DNA of 64,000 bases, from contig NC_013946.1 of NCBI RefSeq assembly GCF_000024425.1, positions 186,001-250,000 on the forward strand, given 5' to 3'. The number at the start of each line of letters is the position of its first letter. Positions within the stretch are counted from its first letter, which is position 1. Of the stretch, positions 15,749 through 24,014 are shown piece after piece. Source of the stretch: Meiothermus ruber DSM 1279. Its GTDB lineage: Bacteria > Deinococcota > Deinococci > Deinococcales > Thermaceae. The position numbers were made by a program, and so were the translations under genes. The notes under the pieces are model-generated. The model did no database searches. It was not told the DNA's origin and saw only the letters and a program-made list of their open reading frames with translations.

Positions 15749-16630
15749 ATGAAGAGATCTTTCTGGCTTTTGCTTCTGGCTTTAAGCTTTGCGCTACTGG
15801 CCCCTGGCCTGGCCCAGCCGTTCCCGCGTACCCTGACCGACGACCTGGGCCGCAGCATAACCCTCAAAGCCGCGCCCCAACGCATTGTGGCCCTGCTGCC
15901 CTCGGTCACCGAGACGGTGTGCGCCCTGAATGCCTGTGGGCGGCTGGTGGGGGTGGACGACTACTCCGATTTTCCCGAGCAGGTCAAGCGGCTGCCCAAG
16001 GTGGGGGGGCTGTATAACCCCAACCTCGAGGCCATCCTGGCCCTCAAGCCCGACCTGGTGATCGTCTCAGTCTACGGCAAGCTGCACGAGGGGCTCGAGC
16101 GGGCCGGGGTCGCCAGCTTTGCCGTCAAGCCCGAGACCTACGACGACATCTTCCGCACCACCCGCCTGCTGGGCCGGGTGCTGGGCCTGGAGGCCCAGGC
16201 CGAGCGGCTGGTCGCGCAAATTCAACGTGAGGTGTACGCGGTGGAGAGCCGCGCCGCCAAGGCCGCCCAGCGCCCCACGGTCTACTACGAGATTGACCCC
16301 ACGCCCTACACGGTGGGGCCCGAGTCCTTCATCGGCGTGCTGATTACCAAGGCCCGCGGCCAGAACATCGTCCCCAGGGAGCTGGGGCTCTTCCCTCAGA
16401 TCAGCCCCGAGCTGGTGGTGCAGAAGAACCCCGCCGTTATCGTGCTGACCCATCCAGGGGCCGCCGACCTACCCAAGCGGCCTGGCTGGGCAGGGGTGGC
16501 GGCCATCCGCAACCAGCGCATCTGCACCTTTACCGGTCAGCAGGATAACCTGCTTTCGCGCCCCGGCCCGCGGGTGGCCCAGGGTCTGCAACTGCTGGTG
16601 GGCTGCTTCCACCCAGAACTGCGCCGCTAG
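15749..16630 (+). CDS. btuF: Cobalamin-binding periplasmic protein BtuF
   Basis: Solute-binding subunit of the B12 ABC importer. A signal peptide covers residues 1 to about 23 (a WLLLLALSFALLAPGLAQ core). The two-lobed helical-backbone metal/B12-binding fold follows, with RIVALLPSVTETVCAL, VGVDDYSDFP and GGLYNPNLEAILALKPDLV segments typical of BtuF and FhuD-like proteins. ATG 15749 has GGGGAGGGA just upstream; an in-frame GTG earlier lacks this. It is the first gene after the riboswitch, and the coupling to BtuC and BtuD supports B12 rather than iron-siderophore as ligand. Confidence 0.92.
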   Translation: MKRSFWLLLLALSFALLAPGLAQPFPRTLTDDLGRSITLKAAPQRIVALLPSVTETVCALNACGRLVGVDDYSDFPEQVKRLPKVGGLYNPNLEAILALKPDLVIVSVYGKLHEGLERAGVASFAVKPETYDDIFRTTRLLGRVLGLEAQAERLVAQIQREVYAVESRAAKAAQRPTVYYEIDPTPYTVGPESFIGVLITKARGQNIVPRELGLFPQISPELVVQKNPAVIVLTHPGAADLPKRPGWAGVAAIRNQRICTFTGQQDNLLSRPGPRVAQGLQLLVGCFHPELRR

Positions 16631-16638
16631 GAGGTACG

Positions 16639-17697
16639 GTGCACACCCCAGCCCTCACCACACCTAAGCGCCGGGTGGCGGCGGGGCTTCTCCCGCGGCT
16701 GTCGGCTTTTGCTGCCCTGCTGGTGTTGCTGGGGCTGGGTGGGCTGCTGGGGCTCTGGTATGGGGCGGTGCAGATACCAGCCCAGGAGGTGCTGCGGGCC
16801 CTGCTGGGCTGGCAAGACAACCCCATCATCACCGAGCTGCGCCTGCCCAGGGTGCTGGGGGCCATCCTGGTGGGGGCCGCGCTGGGCCTCTCGGGGGCGG
16901 CTTTCCAGGGCCTGTTCCGTAACCCTTTGGCCGACCCCTACCTGATGGGTTCGGCGGCGGGGGCGGCCTTTGGGGTCACACTGGCAGTGAGCCTGGCCGG
17001 TGGCTTGAGCGGTGCATTTGCGCAACACGCCATCTTTGGCTTTCTGCCTTCCTCGGCCACCTGGTTTGGTTTTCTGGGTGCGGTGGGGGCGGTGCTGCTG
17101 GTGTTGCTGCTCTCCGGGGGGGCCAGCCGCACCCACGACCTGATTCTGGCCGGGGTGGTGGTGGGGAGCATACTGGTGGGCCTGACCAGCTACCTGATGC
17201 TGCAGGACGCCGACCGGGTGCGGGCGGTGTTCGCCTATACGCTGGGCAACCTGGCCTTCATAAGCTGGCAGGGGGTGGGGTCGCTGGCTGGCTATCTGCT
17301 CCTCACCTTGCCGGTTTTTTTGCTGCTGGGACGCACCCTCAACGCCCTCACCCTAGGCGAGGAGACCGCCCGCAGCCTGGGTCTGCCCTTGGAGGGCCTC
17401 AAGCTACTTCTGATTGGGGTCTGTACCCTGCTGACCGCTGCGGCGGTGGCCCAGGCGGGCATCATCGGCTTTGTGGGCCTGGTAGCCCCGCACGTGCTCC
17501 GGCGGCTCTTGGGGGGTGACTACCGCTACCTGCTACCGGCCTCGGCCCTGGGGGGGGCGGTGCTGCTGCTCTGGGCCGACCTGGGGGCGCGGGTGCTGGT
17601 GGCCCCGGCGGAGCTGCCGGTGGGCATCGTGACCACGCTGCTGGGGGGGCCTTTCTTTTTGTACCTGCTGTGGCGGGAGCGGAGGCGGTATGGCTAG
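16639..17697 (+). CDS. btuC: BtuC, B12 ABC transporter permease
   Basis: FecCD-family inner-membrane permease of 352 residues with about ten membrane segments. Family hallmarks are LRLPRVLGAILVGAALGLSG, FRNPLADPYLMGSAAGAAFG, and GIIGFVGLVAPHVLRR (here IIGFVGLVAPHVLRRLLG), which contacts the ATPase. GTG 16639 has AGGAGGT immediately upstream. The 3' end overlaps btuD by eight bases. It forms the membrane channel for the btuF-delivered cobalamin. Confidence 0.93.
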   Translation: MHTPALTTPKRRVAAGLLPRLSAFAALLVLLGLGGLLGLWYGAVQIPAQEVLRALLGWQDNPIITELRLPRVLGAILVGAALGLSGAAFQGLFRNPLADPYLMGSAAGAAFGVTLAVSLAGGLSGAFAQHAIFGFLPSSATWFGFLGAVGAVLLVLLLSGGASRTHDLILAGVVVGSILVGLTSYLMLQDADRVRAVFAYTLGNLAFISWQGVGSLAGYLLLTLPVFLLLGRTLNALTLGEETARSLGLPLEGLKLLLIGVCTLLTAAAVAQAGIIGFVGLVAPHVLRRLLGGDYRYLLPASALGGAVLLLWADLGARVLVAPAELPVGIVTTLLGGPFFLYLLWRERRRYG

Positions 17698-18490
17698 GCT
17701 TCCCCATTCCGATGGTGTGGCAATTCCAAGGGGGCTGGCGGCCCATAACCTGGGCTTTTCGTACCGGCATAAAAGGGTGCTCGAGGGTCTTAGCCTGCAC
17801 CTGGAGCCGGGGGAGTGGCTGGCTTTGCTGGGGCCCAACGGCTCGGGGAAGTCTACCCTGCTGCGCTTGCTGGCAGGGCTGGTGAAGCCCACCGAGGGGG
17901 CGGTGTACCTGGAGGGTCGGCCCCTGGGATCCTACTCGAGCTGGGCTCGAGGGCAGGCGATTGCCTTTCTGCCGCAAAACGGCGGCTACCCCGAGGATCT
18001 TACGGTAGAGGAGGTGGTGGCCCTGGGCCGCACCCCGCACCTGGGGCTTCTGGGCCGGCTGGGTAAGGCCGATCTGGAGGCGCTCGAGTGGGCCTTGACC
18101 CAGACCCAGGTGGCGGCCTTCCGTCACCGGCGGCTCCCCACCCTTTCCGGCGGTGAGCGCCAACGGGTACTCCTGGCCCGAGCGCTGGCCGCACAGCCCA
18201 GGTTTTTACTCCTGGACGAGCCCACCAACCACCTCGACCTGCATCACCAGGCCGAGTTTTTGGGCCTGCTGGCCGGTCTGCGTTCTCTGGGCTTGGGCAT
18301 CCTTACGGTGCTGCACGACCCCAACCTGGCCGCTAGGGCCGACCGGGTGGCTTTCTTGCTGGAAGGCAGCCTGCTGGCCCTGGGCCATCCCGCCGAGGTG
18401 CTCAACCAGCCCTTGCTGCGCAGGGTGTACGGGCCAGGGGTGCAGGTGCACCGGGTGAAAGACCGACCGGTGGTGCTGTTGGAGGAGTAG
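17690..18490 (+). CDS. btuD: BtuD, B12 ABC transporter ATPase
   Basis: 266-residue ABC ATPase with Walker A GPNGSGKST, signature LSGGERQRVLLARAL, Walker B RFLLLDEPTNHLD and the switch His in VLHDPNLA. The FhuC/BtuD subgroup order fits its place after btuC. ATG 17690 overlaps btuC, which suggests translational coupling. A non-conserved 15-residue N-terminal extension precedes the ABC core. Confidence 0.94.
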   Translation: MARLPHSDGVAIPRGLAAHNLGFSYRHKRVLEGLSLHLEPGEWLALLGPNGSGKSTLLRLLAGLVKPTEGAVYLEGRPLGSYSSWARGQAIAFLPQNGGYPEDLTVEEVVALGRTPHLGLLGRLGKADLEALEWALTQTQVAAFRHRRLPTLSGGERQRVLLARALAAQPRFLLLDEPTNHLDLHHQAEFLGLLAGLRSLGLGILTVLHDPNLAARADRVAFLLEGSLLALGHPAEVLNQPLLRRVYGPGVQVHRVKDRPVVLLEE

Positions 18491-18829
18491 ATGCAGGCCA
18501 GCCTGAAAGTAACCGAGAAGCTGCTTTTGCTCGACCTGGGAGAGGTGCGCCGTCTGATGACCCAGGACGGCCCCTGCCTGGCGCGCTATATAGCCGTGGC
18601 GCAGGAGGCCCGCATCCGCTGTGTCCGCCCTGCGCGGGCCCGGCTGATGCGGCTGGGGGTTGCCCCTGGCGAGACCCTGCTGTACACCCTGCCGGGGGAT
18701 CCGCTGGACTTCGAGCAGGAAGGTGCCAACCTGTTGCTGCCAGGGCTCCGGCTGTATCTGGAGGGGCCACCGGAGTTTGTAGAAACCCCGCTGTATGCCT
18801 GGGTGGAAGGGGGGAGCGGATGCGGGTAG
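18491..18829 (+). CDS. Unknown 112-residue protein in the B12 operon
   Basis: I do not recognise a family. The gene starts directly after the btuD stop (TAGATG) and its end overlaps the next gene by ten bases, so it is clearly part of the operon. The protein has no signal peptide or membrane span. It has four Cys-containing or terminal Cys positions (GPCLARY, IRCVRP, and a terminal CG), and a hydrophobic strand-rich middle (GETLLYTLPGD). Codon use resembles its neighbours. A small cobalamin- or corrinoid-handling function is a guess based only on position. Confidence 0.7.
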   Translation: MQASLKVTEKLLLLDLGEVRRLMTQDGPCLARYIAVAQEARIRCVRPARARLMRLGVAPGETLLYTLPGDPLDFEQEGANLLLPGLRLYLEGPPEFVETPLYAWVEGGSGCG

Positions 18830-19671
18830 CCAGCCTGGTGCCTGCGGCCACCGAGATTCTGCGCTTTTTGGGGGTGGAGCCGGTGGGGGTCTCGCACTGT
18901 TGCGCCGTGGCAGACAAGCCCGTGCTGACCGAGAGCATCCTACCCAAAGGACTTTCGCAAGCCGAGATAGATCAGCGGGTGCGTCAGGCCGCCCAGGCCG
19001 GCCAGAGCCTGTACCGGGTGCGCACGGAGGTGCTCCAGTCTCTGAAGCCCGATCTGATCCTGACCCAGGGGGTTTGCGAGGTGTGTGCGGTGGGGCCCAG
19101 CGAGCTGCGCCAGGCGGTGGACTGCCTATCCTTTGGGGTGCCCACCCTCAGCCTGCAGGGCACCCGGCTGGCCCATCTGTGGGACGATCTGCGGGCGGTG
19201 GCAGCAGCCACCGGGGTCTCGGCAGAGGCAGGGATTGAGGAGCTACAGGGCCGGCTCGAGCGGGTGCGGCGGGCTGTGGCTGGGCGAAAGCGGCCCCGCG
19301 TGGCCTTTGTGGAGTGGCTCGAGCCCCCCTTTTTAGGCGGCCACTGGGTGCCCGACCTGGTCGAGGCCGCCGGGGGCGCACCCTTGGGGGCCAGCCCCGA
19401 GGCGCCCAGCTTCCGCACCACCTGGGAGGAAATAGCCGCTTTGCAGCCCGAGGTGGTGCTGTTTTCCTTTTGCGGCTACGGGCTGGAAGCAGCTTTGCGG
19501 GATCTGGCGGGCTGGGCAAACCCCCTGTCCGGGGTGGAGTGCTGGGCCCTGGACTCGGCCTATTTTTGCGCCCTGACCCCCCAGGTGGTGCAGGGGGTGG
19601 AGATTCTGGCCGGGATTCTGCACCCCGGGGCCTGGCCAGCGCCCGCGCCCGCCGAGGCAGTGCGGAGGTGA
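18820..19671 (+). CDS. BtuF-like cobalamin-binding protein without signal peptide
   Basis: 283 residues of the periplasmic-binding fold used by BtuF, starting directly with MRVASLVPAATEILRFLG, so there is no export signal. Conserved segments are VGVSHCC, SLKPDLILTQGVCEVCAVGP and GGHWVPDLVEAAGG. The CEVCAV motif and the WLEPPFLGGHW segment are typical of the cytosolic-looking cobalamin-binding family (COG0614) seen near B12 genes. It overlaps the previous gene by ten bases. It may act as a corrinoid chaperone in the cytoplasm, or the true start may be missed; I see no upstream start adding a signal peptide. Confidence 0.85.
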   Translation: MRVASLVPAATEILRFLGVEPVGVSHCCAVADKPVLTESILPKGLSQAEIDQRVRQAAQAGQSLYRVRTEVLQSLKPDLILTQGVCEVCAVGPSELRQAVDCLSFGVPTLSLQGTRLAHLWDDLRAVAAATGVSAEAGIEELQGRLERVRRAVAGRKRPRVAFVEWLEPPFLGGHWVPDLVEAAGGAPLGASPEAPSFRTTWEEIAALQPEVVLFSFCGYGLEAALRDLAGWANPLSGVECWALDSAYFCALTPQVVQGVEILAGILHPGAWPAPAPAEAVRR

Positions 19672-19674
19672 GGG

Positions 19675-20220
19675 GTGGGCGAGCTTTGGCTGGTGCGCCA
19701 CGGGGAGACCACCTGGAACCGGGAGGGCCGGCTTACCGGCTGGAGCGATGTGCCGCTCACGGCTTTGGGGGAGCAGCAGGCCCGGGCGCTGTCGAGCTGG
19801 CTGGCCGCCGAACGCTTCGAGCGGGTGGTGGCCTCCGACCTGCAACGGGCCATCCAGACCGCCCGGCTGGCCTACGGCGAACCCCAGGAAGTCTCGGCGG
19901 CGCTGCGTGAGCTCGAGTTCGGCCAGCTTGAGGGCCTGCGGTGGGCCGAGCTGCCCGAGGCGTACAAAGCGGCGCTCCTGGCCTTTGATGGCTTCCAGGC
20001 GCCCGGGGGGGAGTCCACCGCCCAGTTGCGCCGTCGGGTGTACGGCTTCTTCGACCGCCTGCCGGCGGGCCGCCACCTGGTCTTCACCCACGGGGGGGTG
20101 CTGCGCATGGTGCTGCGGGAGCTGGATCAAGACCGCTTCCTGCCGCCCTGCGCGGTGGTGGGGCTGGACTGGGCGCACAAGCGGGTGCTCTTTGTGCGGG
20201 CGCCCGAGAACGGGGGTTGA
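19675..20220 (+). CDS. cobC: Alpha-ribazole phosphatase, histidine phosphatase family
   Basis: 181-residue phosphoglycerate-mutase-like phosphatase with the catalytic LVRHGETTWNREGRLTGW motif and the second His in FTHGGVLRMVL. In the cobalamin pathway CobC removes phosphate from alpha-ribazole-5'-phosphate or the cobalamin phosphate. GTG 19675 sits next to GGAGGTGAGGG. Sequence alone only shows a histidine phosphatase; the assignment to CobC rests on position between btuF-like, cobU, cobT and cobS. Confidence 0.87.
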   Translation: MGELWLVRHGETTWNREGRLTGWSDVPLTALGEQQARALSSWLAAERFERVVASDLQRAIQTARLAYGEPQEVSAALRELEFGQLEGLRWAELPEAYKAALLAFDGFQAPGGESTAQLRRRVYGFFDRLPAGRHLVFTHGGVLRMVLRELDQDRFLPPCAVVGLDWAHKRVLFVRAPENGG

Positions 20221-20226
20221 GGCCCT

Positions 20227-20736
20227 ATGCAGAAGCATCTGGTGCTTATCACGGGGGGGGCCAGGGCCGGCAAGAGCCGCTTTGCCCAGGCCCAGGCCCA
20301 GGCCCTGGGGCAGGCGCAGGTGAGCTTTATCGCTACAGCGGAGCCGCTGGACGGGGAGATGCGCCAGCGCATCGCCAAGCACCGGGCCGAGCGCCCCCCC
20401 GCCTGGGAAACCCTGGAAGCCCCGCTCGAGGTGCCCCAGGCCCTGCAGCAGGCCCGGCATGGGGTGGTGCTGCTGGACTGCCTGACCTTGTGGGTCTCCA
20501 ACCTGATGCTGGCCGGGCTCGAGGTGCTGCCCGCGCTCGAGCGCCTGTTGGCGGTTTGGGCCCAGAGCGACAAGACCCTGCTGGTGGTCACCAACGAGGT
20601 GGGCCTGGGCATCGTGCCCGAGAACCCCCTGGCTCGGCGCTACCGCGATCTGCTGGGGGCGGCCAACGCCCGTGTCGCCCAGGAGGCCCACCGGGTCTAC
20701 CTGCTGGTGGCCGGTATCCCGCTACAAATCAAATAG
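20227..20736 (+). CDS. cobU: Adenosylcobinamide kinase / guanylyltransferase CobU
   Basis: Bifunctional enzyme that phosphorylates adenosylcobinamide and transfers GMP to it. The 169-residue length is normal. The P-loop GGARAGKSRFAQ, the FIATAEPLDGEM segment, HRAERPPAWETLE with the guanylylated His, and LLDCLTLWVSNL are all present. It lies six bases after cobC and six before cobT. Confidence 0.94.
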   Translation: MQKHLVLITGGARAGKSRFAQAQAQALGQAQVSFIATAEPLDGEMRQRIAKHRAERPPAWETLEAPLEVPQALQQARHGVVLLDCLTLWVSNLMLAGLEVLPALERLLAVWAQSDKTLLVVTNEVGLGIVPENPLARRYRDLLGAANARVAQEAHRVYLLVAGIPLQIK

Positions 20737-20741
20737 TTGCT

Positions 20742-21788
20742 ATGCTTCACTTCAAGATCCAACCCATTGCTCAAGAATGGCTGGCCCAGGCCCGCGCCCA
20801 CCAGGATCAGCTCACCAAGCCGCCCGGCTCCCTGGGGTATCTGGAGGAACTGGGGGTTCGCCTGGCCGCCATCCAGCAGACCCTGCGCCCCACGCTGGGC
20901 AAGGGCGCCGTGATCGTCTGCGCCGCCGACCATGGCGTGACCGCCGAGGGCGTCTCGGCCTACCCATCCGAGGTGACCGCCCAGATGCTGCTGAACTTTC
21001 GGGCGGGGGGCGCGGCCATTAATCAAATTGCCCGAGCCGCCGACGCCCAGGTTTACGTGCTCGACGTGGGTATCAACTCCCCCACTCCGTCGCCGGAGCG
21101 GGTGCGCTCGGGCACCGGCAACATCGCCCGGGAGGCCGCCATGACCCGCGCCGAAGCCGAGCAGGCCATCCAGGTCGGGGCCGAGGCCGCCCGCCGGGCC
21201 ATCGCCGAGGGCGCTACCATTCTGGCCGCCGGCGATATGGGCATCGGCAATACCACCGCCGCGGCAGCCCTCACGGCGGCTTTGCTGGGCCTGGAGGCCA
21301 GGGCGGTGACCGGGCGCGGTACCGGGGTGGATGCGGCCCGCTACCAAAACAAGGTGCAGGTTGTGGCTACGGCGCTGCGCCGGGCCCAGGCTCGTTTGGG
21401 TGAGCTTACTAAAGCCGGGCCGCTCGAGGTACTGGCCGAGCTGGGGGGGCTGGAAATCGCGGCGGTAGCGGGGGTGTTTCTGGCCGGGGCCGAGGCCGGC
21501 CTGCCCCTGGTGACCGACGGCTTCCCGGTGACGGCAGGGGCGCTGCTGGCTTGTCGGATCAATCCGAACGTGCGCGATTACCTCTTTGCTGGACACCGCT
21601 CGCTGGAGCCGGGGCACAGCAGGCAGCTAGAGGCCCTAGGGCTCAGGCCCGTCCTCGAGCTGGATATGCGCCTGGGCGAGGGCACCGGGGCGGTTTTGAG
21701 CTTTCCCATCCTGCGGGCGGCGGCCTCGGTAATGGCAGGCATGGCTACCTTTGCCCAGGCCGGGGTGTCGCAGACTGGGGGATTGTAG
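20742..21788 (+). CDS. cobT: Nicotinate-nucleotide--DMB phosphoribosyltransferase CobT
   Basis: Makes alpha-ribazole-5'-phosphate, the lower ligand of cobalamin, from dimethylbenzimidazole. 348 residues with TKPPGSLGYLEELGVRLA, ADHGVTAEGVSAYP, the GDMGIGNTTAAAA substrate loop, and the C-terminal RLGEGTGAVL with the conserved catalytic Glu. ATG 20742 follows the cobU stop directly; no strong Shine-Dalgarno is visible, so translation may be coupled to cobU. Confidence 0.95.
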   Translation: MLHFKIQPIAQEWLAQARAHQDQLTKPPGSLGYLEELGVRLAAIQQTLRPTLGKGAVIVCAADHGVTAEGVSAYPSEVTAQMLLNFRAGGAAINQIARAADAQVYVLDVGINSPTPSPERVRSGTGNIAREAAMTRAEAEQAIQVGAEAARRAIAEGATILAAGDMGIGNTTAAAALTAALLGLEARAVTGRGTGVDAARYQNKVQVVATALRRAQARLGELTKAGPLEVLAELGGLEIAAVAGVFLAGAEAGLPLVTDGFPVTAGALLACRINPNVRDYLFAGHRSLEPGHSRQLEALGLRPVLELDMRLGEGTGAVLSFPILRAAASVMAGMATFAQAGVSQTGGL

Positions 21789-21897
21789 AAAGCCGGTAAC
21801 AGACCAGATGAGCATGCGGGTGAGGCTGGACTGTAATCCCAAGCCAGATTGATATTCAATCCAGAGAACAAAGTAGGATATTTGCAAGGAAGCAAAG

Positions 21898-22131
21898 ATG
21901 GCCAGAGCAGAGCTCAAAGAAAACGTGGATTACTACATCGAAAATGGTCTCTACGTTTTCACCGCAGACTACCACCGGCGGCGCGGCTACTGTTGCGGCT
22001 CCAGGTGCCGCCACTGTCCTTACCCTAAAGAGATTCAGGCCCAGACCGTGCAACTGCGGCTCGAGGGCCGTCCCATCAAAACCAAAGAAGAGTTCGAGGC
22101 GCGTTTTGGGGCGGTTCTGGTACAACCTTAA
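21898..22131 (+). CDS. Small Cys-rich protein, DUF5522 type
   Basis: 77 residues with a central RRRGYCCGSRCRHCPYPKE motif: four Cys in a C-C-x3-C-x2-C pattern, as in DUF5522 proteins, which suggests a metal site. The function is unknown. AAGGA lies 7-8 bases before the ATG. It follows a 109-base gap after cobT and its TAA is one base before the cobS GTG, so cobS translation probably depends on it. Confidence 0.8.
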   Translation: MARAELKENVDYYIENGLYVFTADYHRRRGYCCGSRCRHCPYPKEIQAQTVQLRLEGRPIKTKEEFEARFGAVLVQP

Positions 22132-22132
22132 G

Positions 22133-22843
22133 GTGCGCCCTTTCTGGCTGGCTGTAGGCTTTCTAACCACGTTTCCCGTGCCCAACCTGGGCGAGGTCAA
22201 AGACGGCGAAATGAAGGCCGCCTCGGCTTTCTACCCCCTGGCGGGCTACCTGATTGGCGGGGTGCTGGCGCTGGTGGCGTGGCTGACCGCTGCCCTGCCC
22301 GACGGTCTGCAAGGGGCCCTCCTGCTGGCGGCCTGGCTGGCCTGCACCGGCATGCTCCACCTGGACGGCCTGCTGGACTCCGCCGACGCCCTGCTCTCCA
22401 TGAAGCCCCCCGCCGAGCGCCTGCGCATCCTGGGCGATGTGCACATGGGCAGCTTTGCCTTTGGGGTGGGGTTTGTGGTGCTGCTCCTGAAGTGGCAGTT
22501 GCTGGCCTCGAGCCCCTCGCCCTGGCTGCTTTTGTGCCTGCCCGCCCTGGTGCGCTTTGCTTTGCTCCTGCCCATGAACCTCTTTCCGGCGGCCCGCAAG
22601 GAGGGCCTGGGGGTCCGCAGCCGTGAGGGGCGAATCTTCCCGGCCTTGCTGTTTGCCCTGCCAGCCATCTACTTCTTCCCCTGGGTTGCGCTGGCCGTGG
22701 TTGCGGCGATGCTACTGCTGGCCTCCTGGGCTGCCAGAAGGCTGGGGGGTGGGCTTTCCGGCGATGTGTACGGGGCGCTGGTGGAGATAGGGGAGGTGGC
22801 GGGCTTGTTGGTGGGGGTGTGGTGGATTAAGTACGAAATGTAA
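22133..22843 (+). CDS. cobS: Cobalamin synthase CobS
   Basis: Membrane enzyme that joins adenosylcobinamide-GDP and alpha-ribazole to give adenosylcobalamin. 236 residues and several hydrophobic spans. Hallmarks are RPFWLAVGFLTTFPVPN at the N-terminus, GMLHLDGLLDSADALLS with the acidic metal-binding residues, and DVHMGSFAFG. I place the start at GTG 22133, one base after the previous stop, because this matches the family N-terminus; the open frame extends upstream without support. It is the last gene of the B12 salvage operon. cobA and cbiB are not in this window. Confidence 0.92.
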   Translation: MRPFWLAVGFLTTFPVPNLGEVKDGEMKAASAFYPLAGYLIGGVLALVAWLTAALPDGLQGALLLAAWLACTGMLHLDGLLDSADALLSMKPPAERLRILGDVHMGSFAFGVGFVVLLLKWQLLASSPSPWLLLCLPALVRFALLLPMNLFPAARKEGLGVRSREGRIFPALLFALPAIYFFPWVALAVVAAMLLLASWAARRLGGGLSGDVYGALVEIGEVAGLLVGVWWIKYEM

Positions 22844-22903
22844 CGCGCACTACACATTGGGGGGTTGGTCTAAATTGCAAAAAAACATTCCAAAGGGGGC
22901 ATT

Positions 22904-23650
22904 ATGCTACACAATCGCAAGGCGCTGGCTTGGCTGATGGTGGCGTTGCTGGTATTGGCGGGGTGCTCGAGCACGCCCAGGGTGGTGGAAACAAAGCCAA
23001 ACCCAACCGTTGTAACCCCCGAAATCCGGGCGCAAATAGAAGCTGATCCTGAGGTTCAAACCTTGATTTTACTGGCCAAAAATGAGGGGAAGGGACTAGA
23101 TTGGACGAAGGCCACTCAGAGTGCTGACTCCAACGATAGTTTAGTTGTTCAAGTCCCCATTTACATTAGTGAGGAAACCCTTGAGCTAGTGGTCGTAACT
23201 TTTGAGCAGAATAGGGTCACGAGTGTACTGTTATCCCGTCTTTCCCGTGAACGGGAAAAAGAGCTTATAGCATTAGCATTTTCAGACCTCAAGACTCATC
23301 TAGTTGTAAACGGTACTGTTGATCCATCACAGGGTCGTCCTGTCTTTCAAAAGGTTATTTGGGGCATCAACAGAGTAGGGAGCACCCAAACCCTAGGCGA
23401 CCTGTTAGAACTTCAATCGCTTGAGCGAGACAGCTTGCATTATTCGCAGGCCAATTGTTCAGAAATCATTGCAAACTATGTAGCTGCTACTGCAGCCCTT
23501 GTAGCAGCGACGTACGCACTTTATGCAACATGCAATCCTTTTACATTTTGGACCCCTGCGTGTTTGATTGCAGTAGTAAGTTATTCGCTTGCGTTAAGCA
23601 GCTATAATTACTGGGCGAATCAGATGATAAGACATGGATGTGTATACTAA
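22904..23650 (+). CDS. Lipoprotein with Cys-rich hydrophobic C-terminus, unknown
   Basis: 248 residues. A type II signal peptide ends in the lipobox LVLAGC (C21). Residues 80-175 look like a soluble alpha/beta domain. The tail, 185-248, has four Cys (185, 210, 220, 246) around two hydrophobic stretches (AATAALVAATYAL and CLIAVVSYSLAL). The gene is visibly more AT-rich than its neighbours, a sign of transfer. I do not recognise the family. The tail loosely resembles Cys-bridged bacteriocin-type peptides cut from larger precursors, but this is only a shape resemblance. A small membrane protein follows after 19 bases. Confidence 0.75.
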   Translation: MLHNRKALAWLMVALLVLAGCSSTPRVVETKPNPTVVTPEIRAQIEADPEVQTLILLAKNEGKGLDWTKATQSADSNDSLVVQVPIYISEETLELVVVTFEQNRVTSVLLSRLSREREKELIALAFSDLKTHLVVNGTVDPSQGRPVFQKVIWGINRVGSTQTLGDLLELQSLERDSLHYSQANCSEIIANYVAATAALVAATYALYATCNPFTFWTPACLIAVVSYSLALSSYNYWANQMIRHGCVY

Positions 23651-23669
23651 CCCAAAATAGGTGATTACA

Positions 23670-24002
23670 ATGAACGCGGTTCGGCAGCACACCCTCGAGT
23701 TTTTCGGTCGAGTAGCATTCTTTGCCGGGGCTAGCATGATGGCGGTCAAGGCGAGCGTGGGTGTCACTTCCGGAAGTCTGTCGCTTGGCGCATGGGTCTC
23801 GAGCCCGGAGTTTCTCTGGTTCTTGTTTGCGCTAGCGATGGGGCTACAGGCCATTTTTGGAGTCAACCGCAAGCTAATTGCACGGCGTCCCGAACTCACA
23901 GGTTTCGTCCACTGGAATTACCTGGCGCTGGGTGTGCTGTATTTTCTACTCTCGCTCTTTTACAGCTTCTTCGTAAAGCCCTCGTATCAAATCTTGCCGT
24001 GA
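23670..24002 (+). CDS. Small membrane protein, unknown
   Basis: 110 residues with three likely membrane segments (about 12-30, 48-65 and 87-105). AGGTGA sits seven to eight bases before ATG 23670; an in-frame GTG at 23661 is part of that site. It is probably co-transcribed with the lipoprotein gene. Copy 1 of the 138-bp repeat begins 13 bases after its stop. No family recognised. If the lipoprotein is a bacteriocin precursor this could be its immunity protein, which is speculation from gene order. Confidence 0.7.
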   Translation: MNAVRQHTLEFFGRVAFFAGASMMAVKASVGVTSGSLSLGAWVSSPEFLWFLFALAMGLQAIFGVNRKLIARRPELTGFVHWNYLALGVLYFLLSLFYSFFVKPSYQILP

Positions 24003-24014
24003 TTTTCGGTGGAT

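Noticed and set aside
19333-20691. 452-codon minus-strand frame over cobC/cobU
   Set aside because: Opposite well-identified B12 genes on the plus strand and without motifs.
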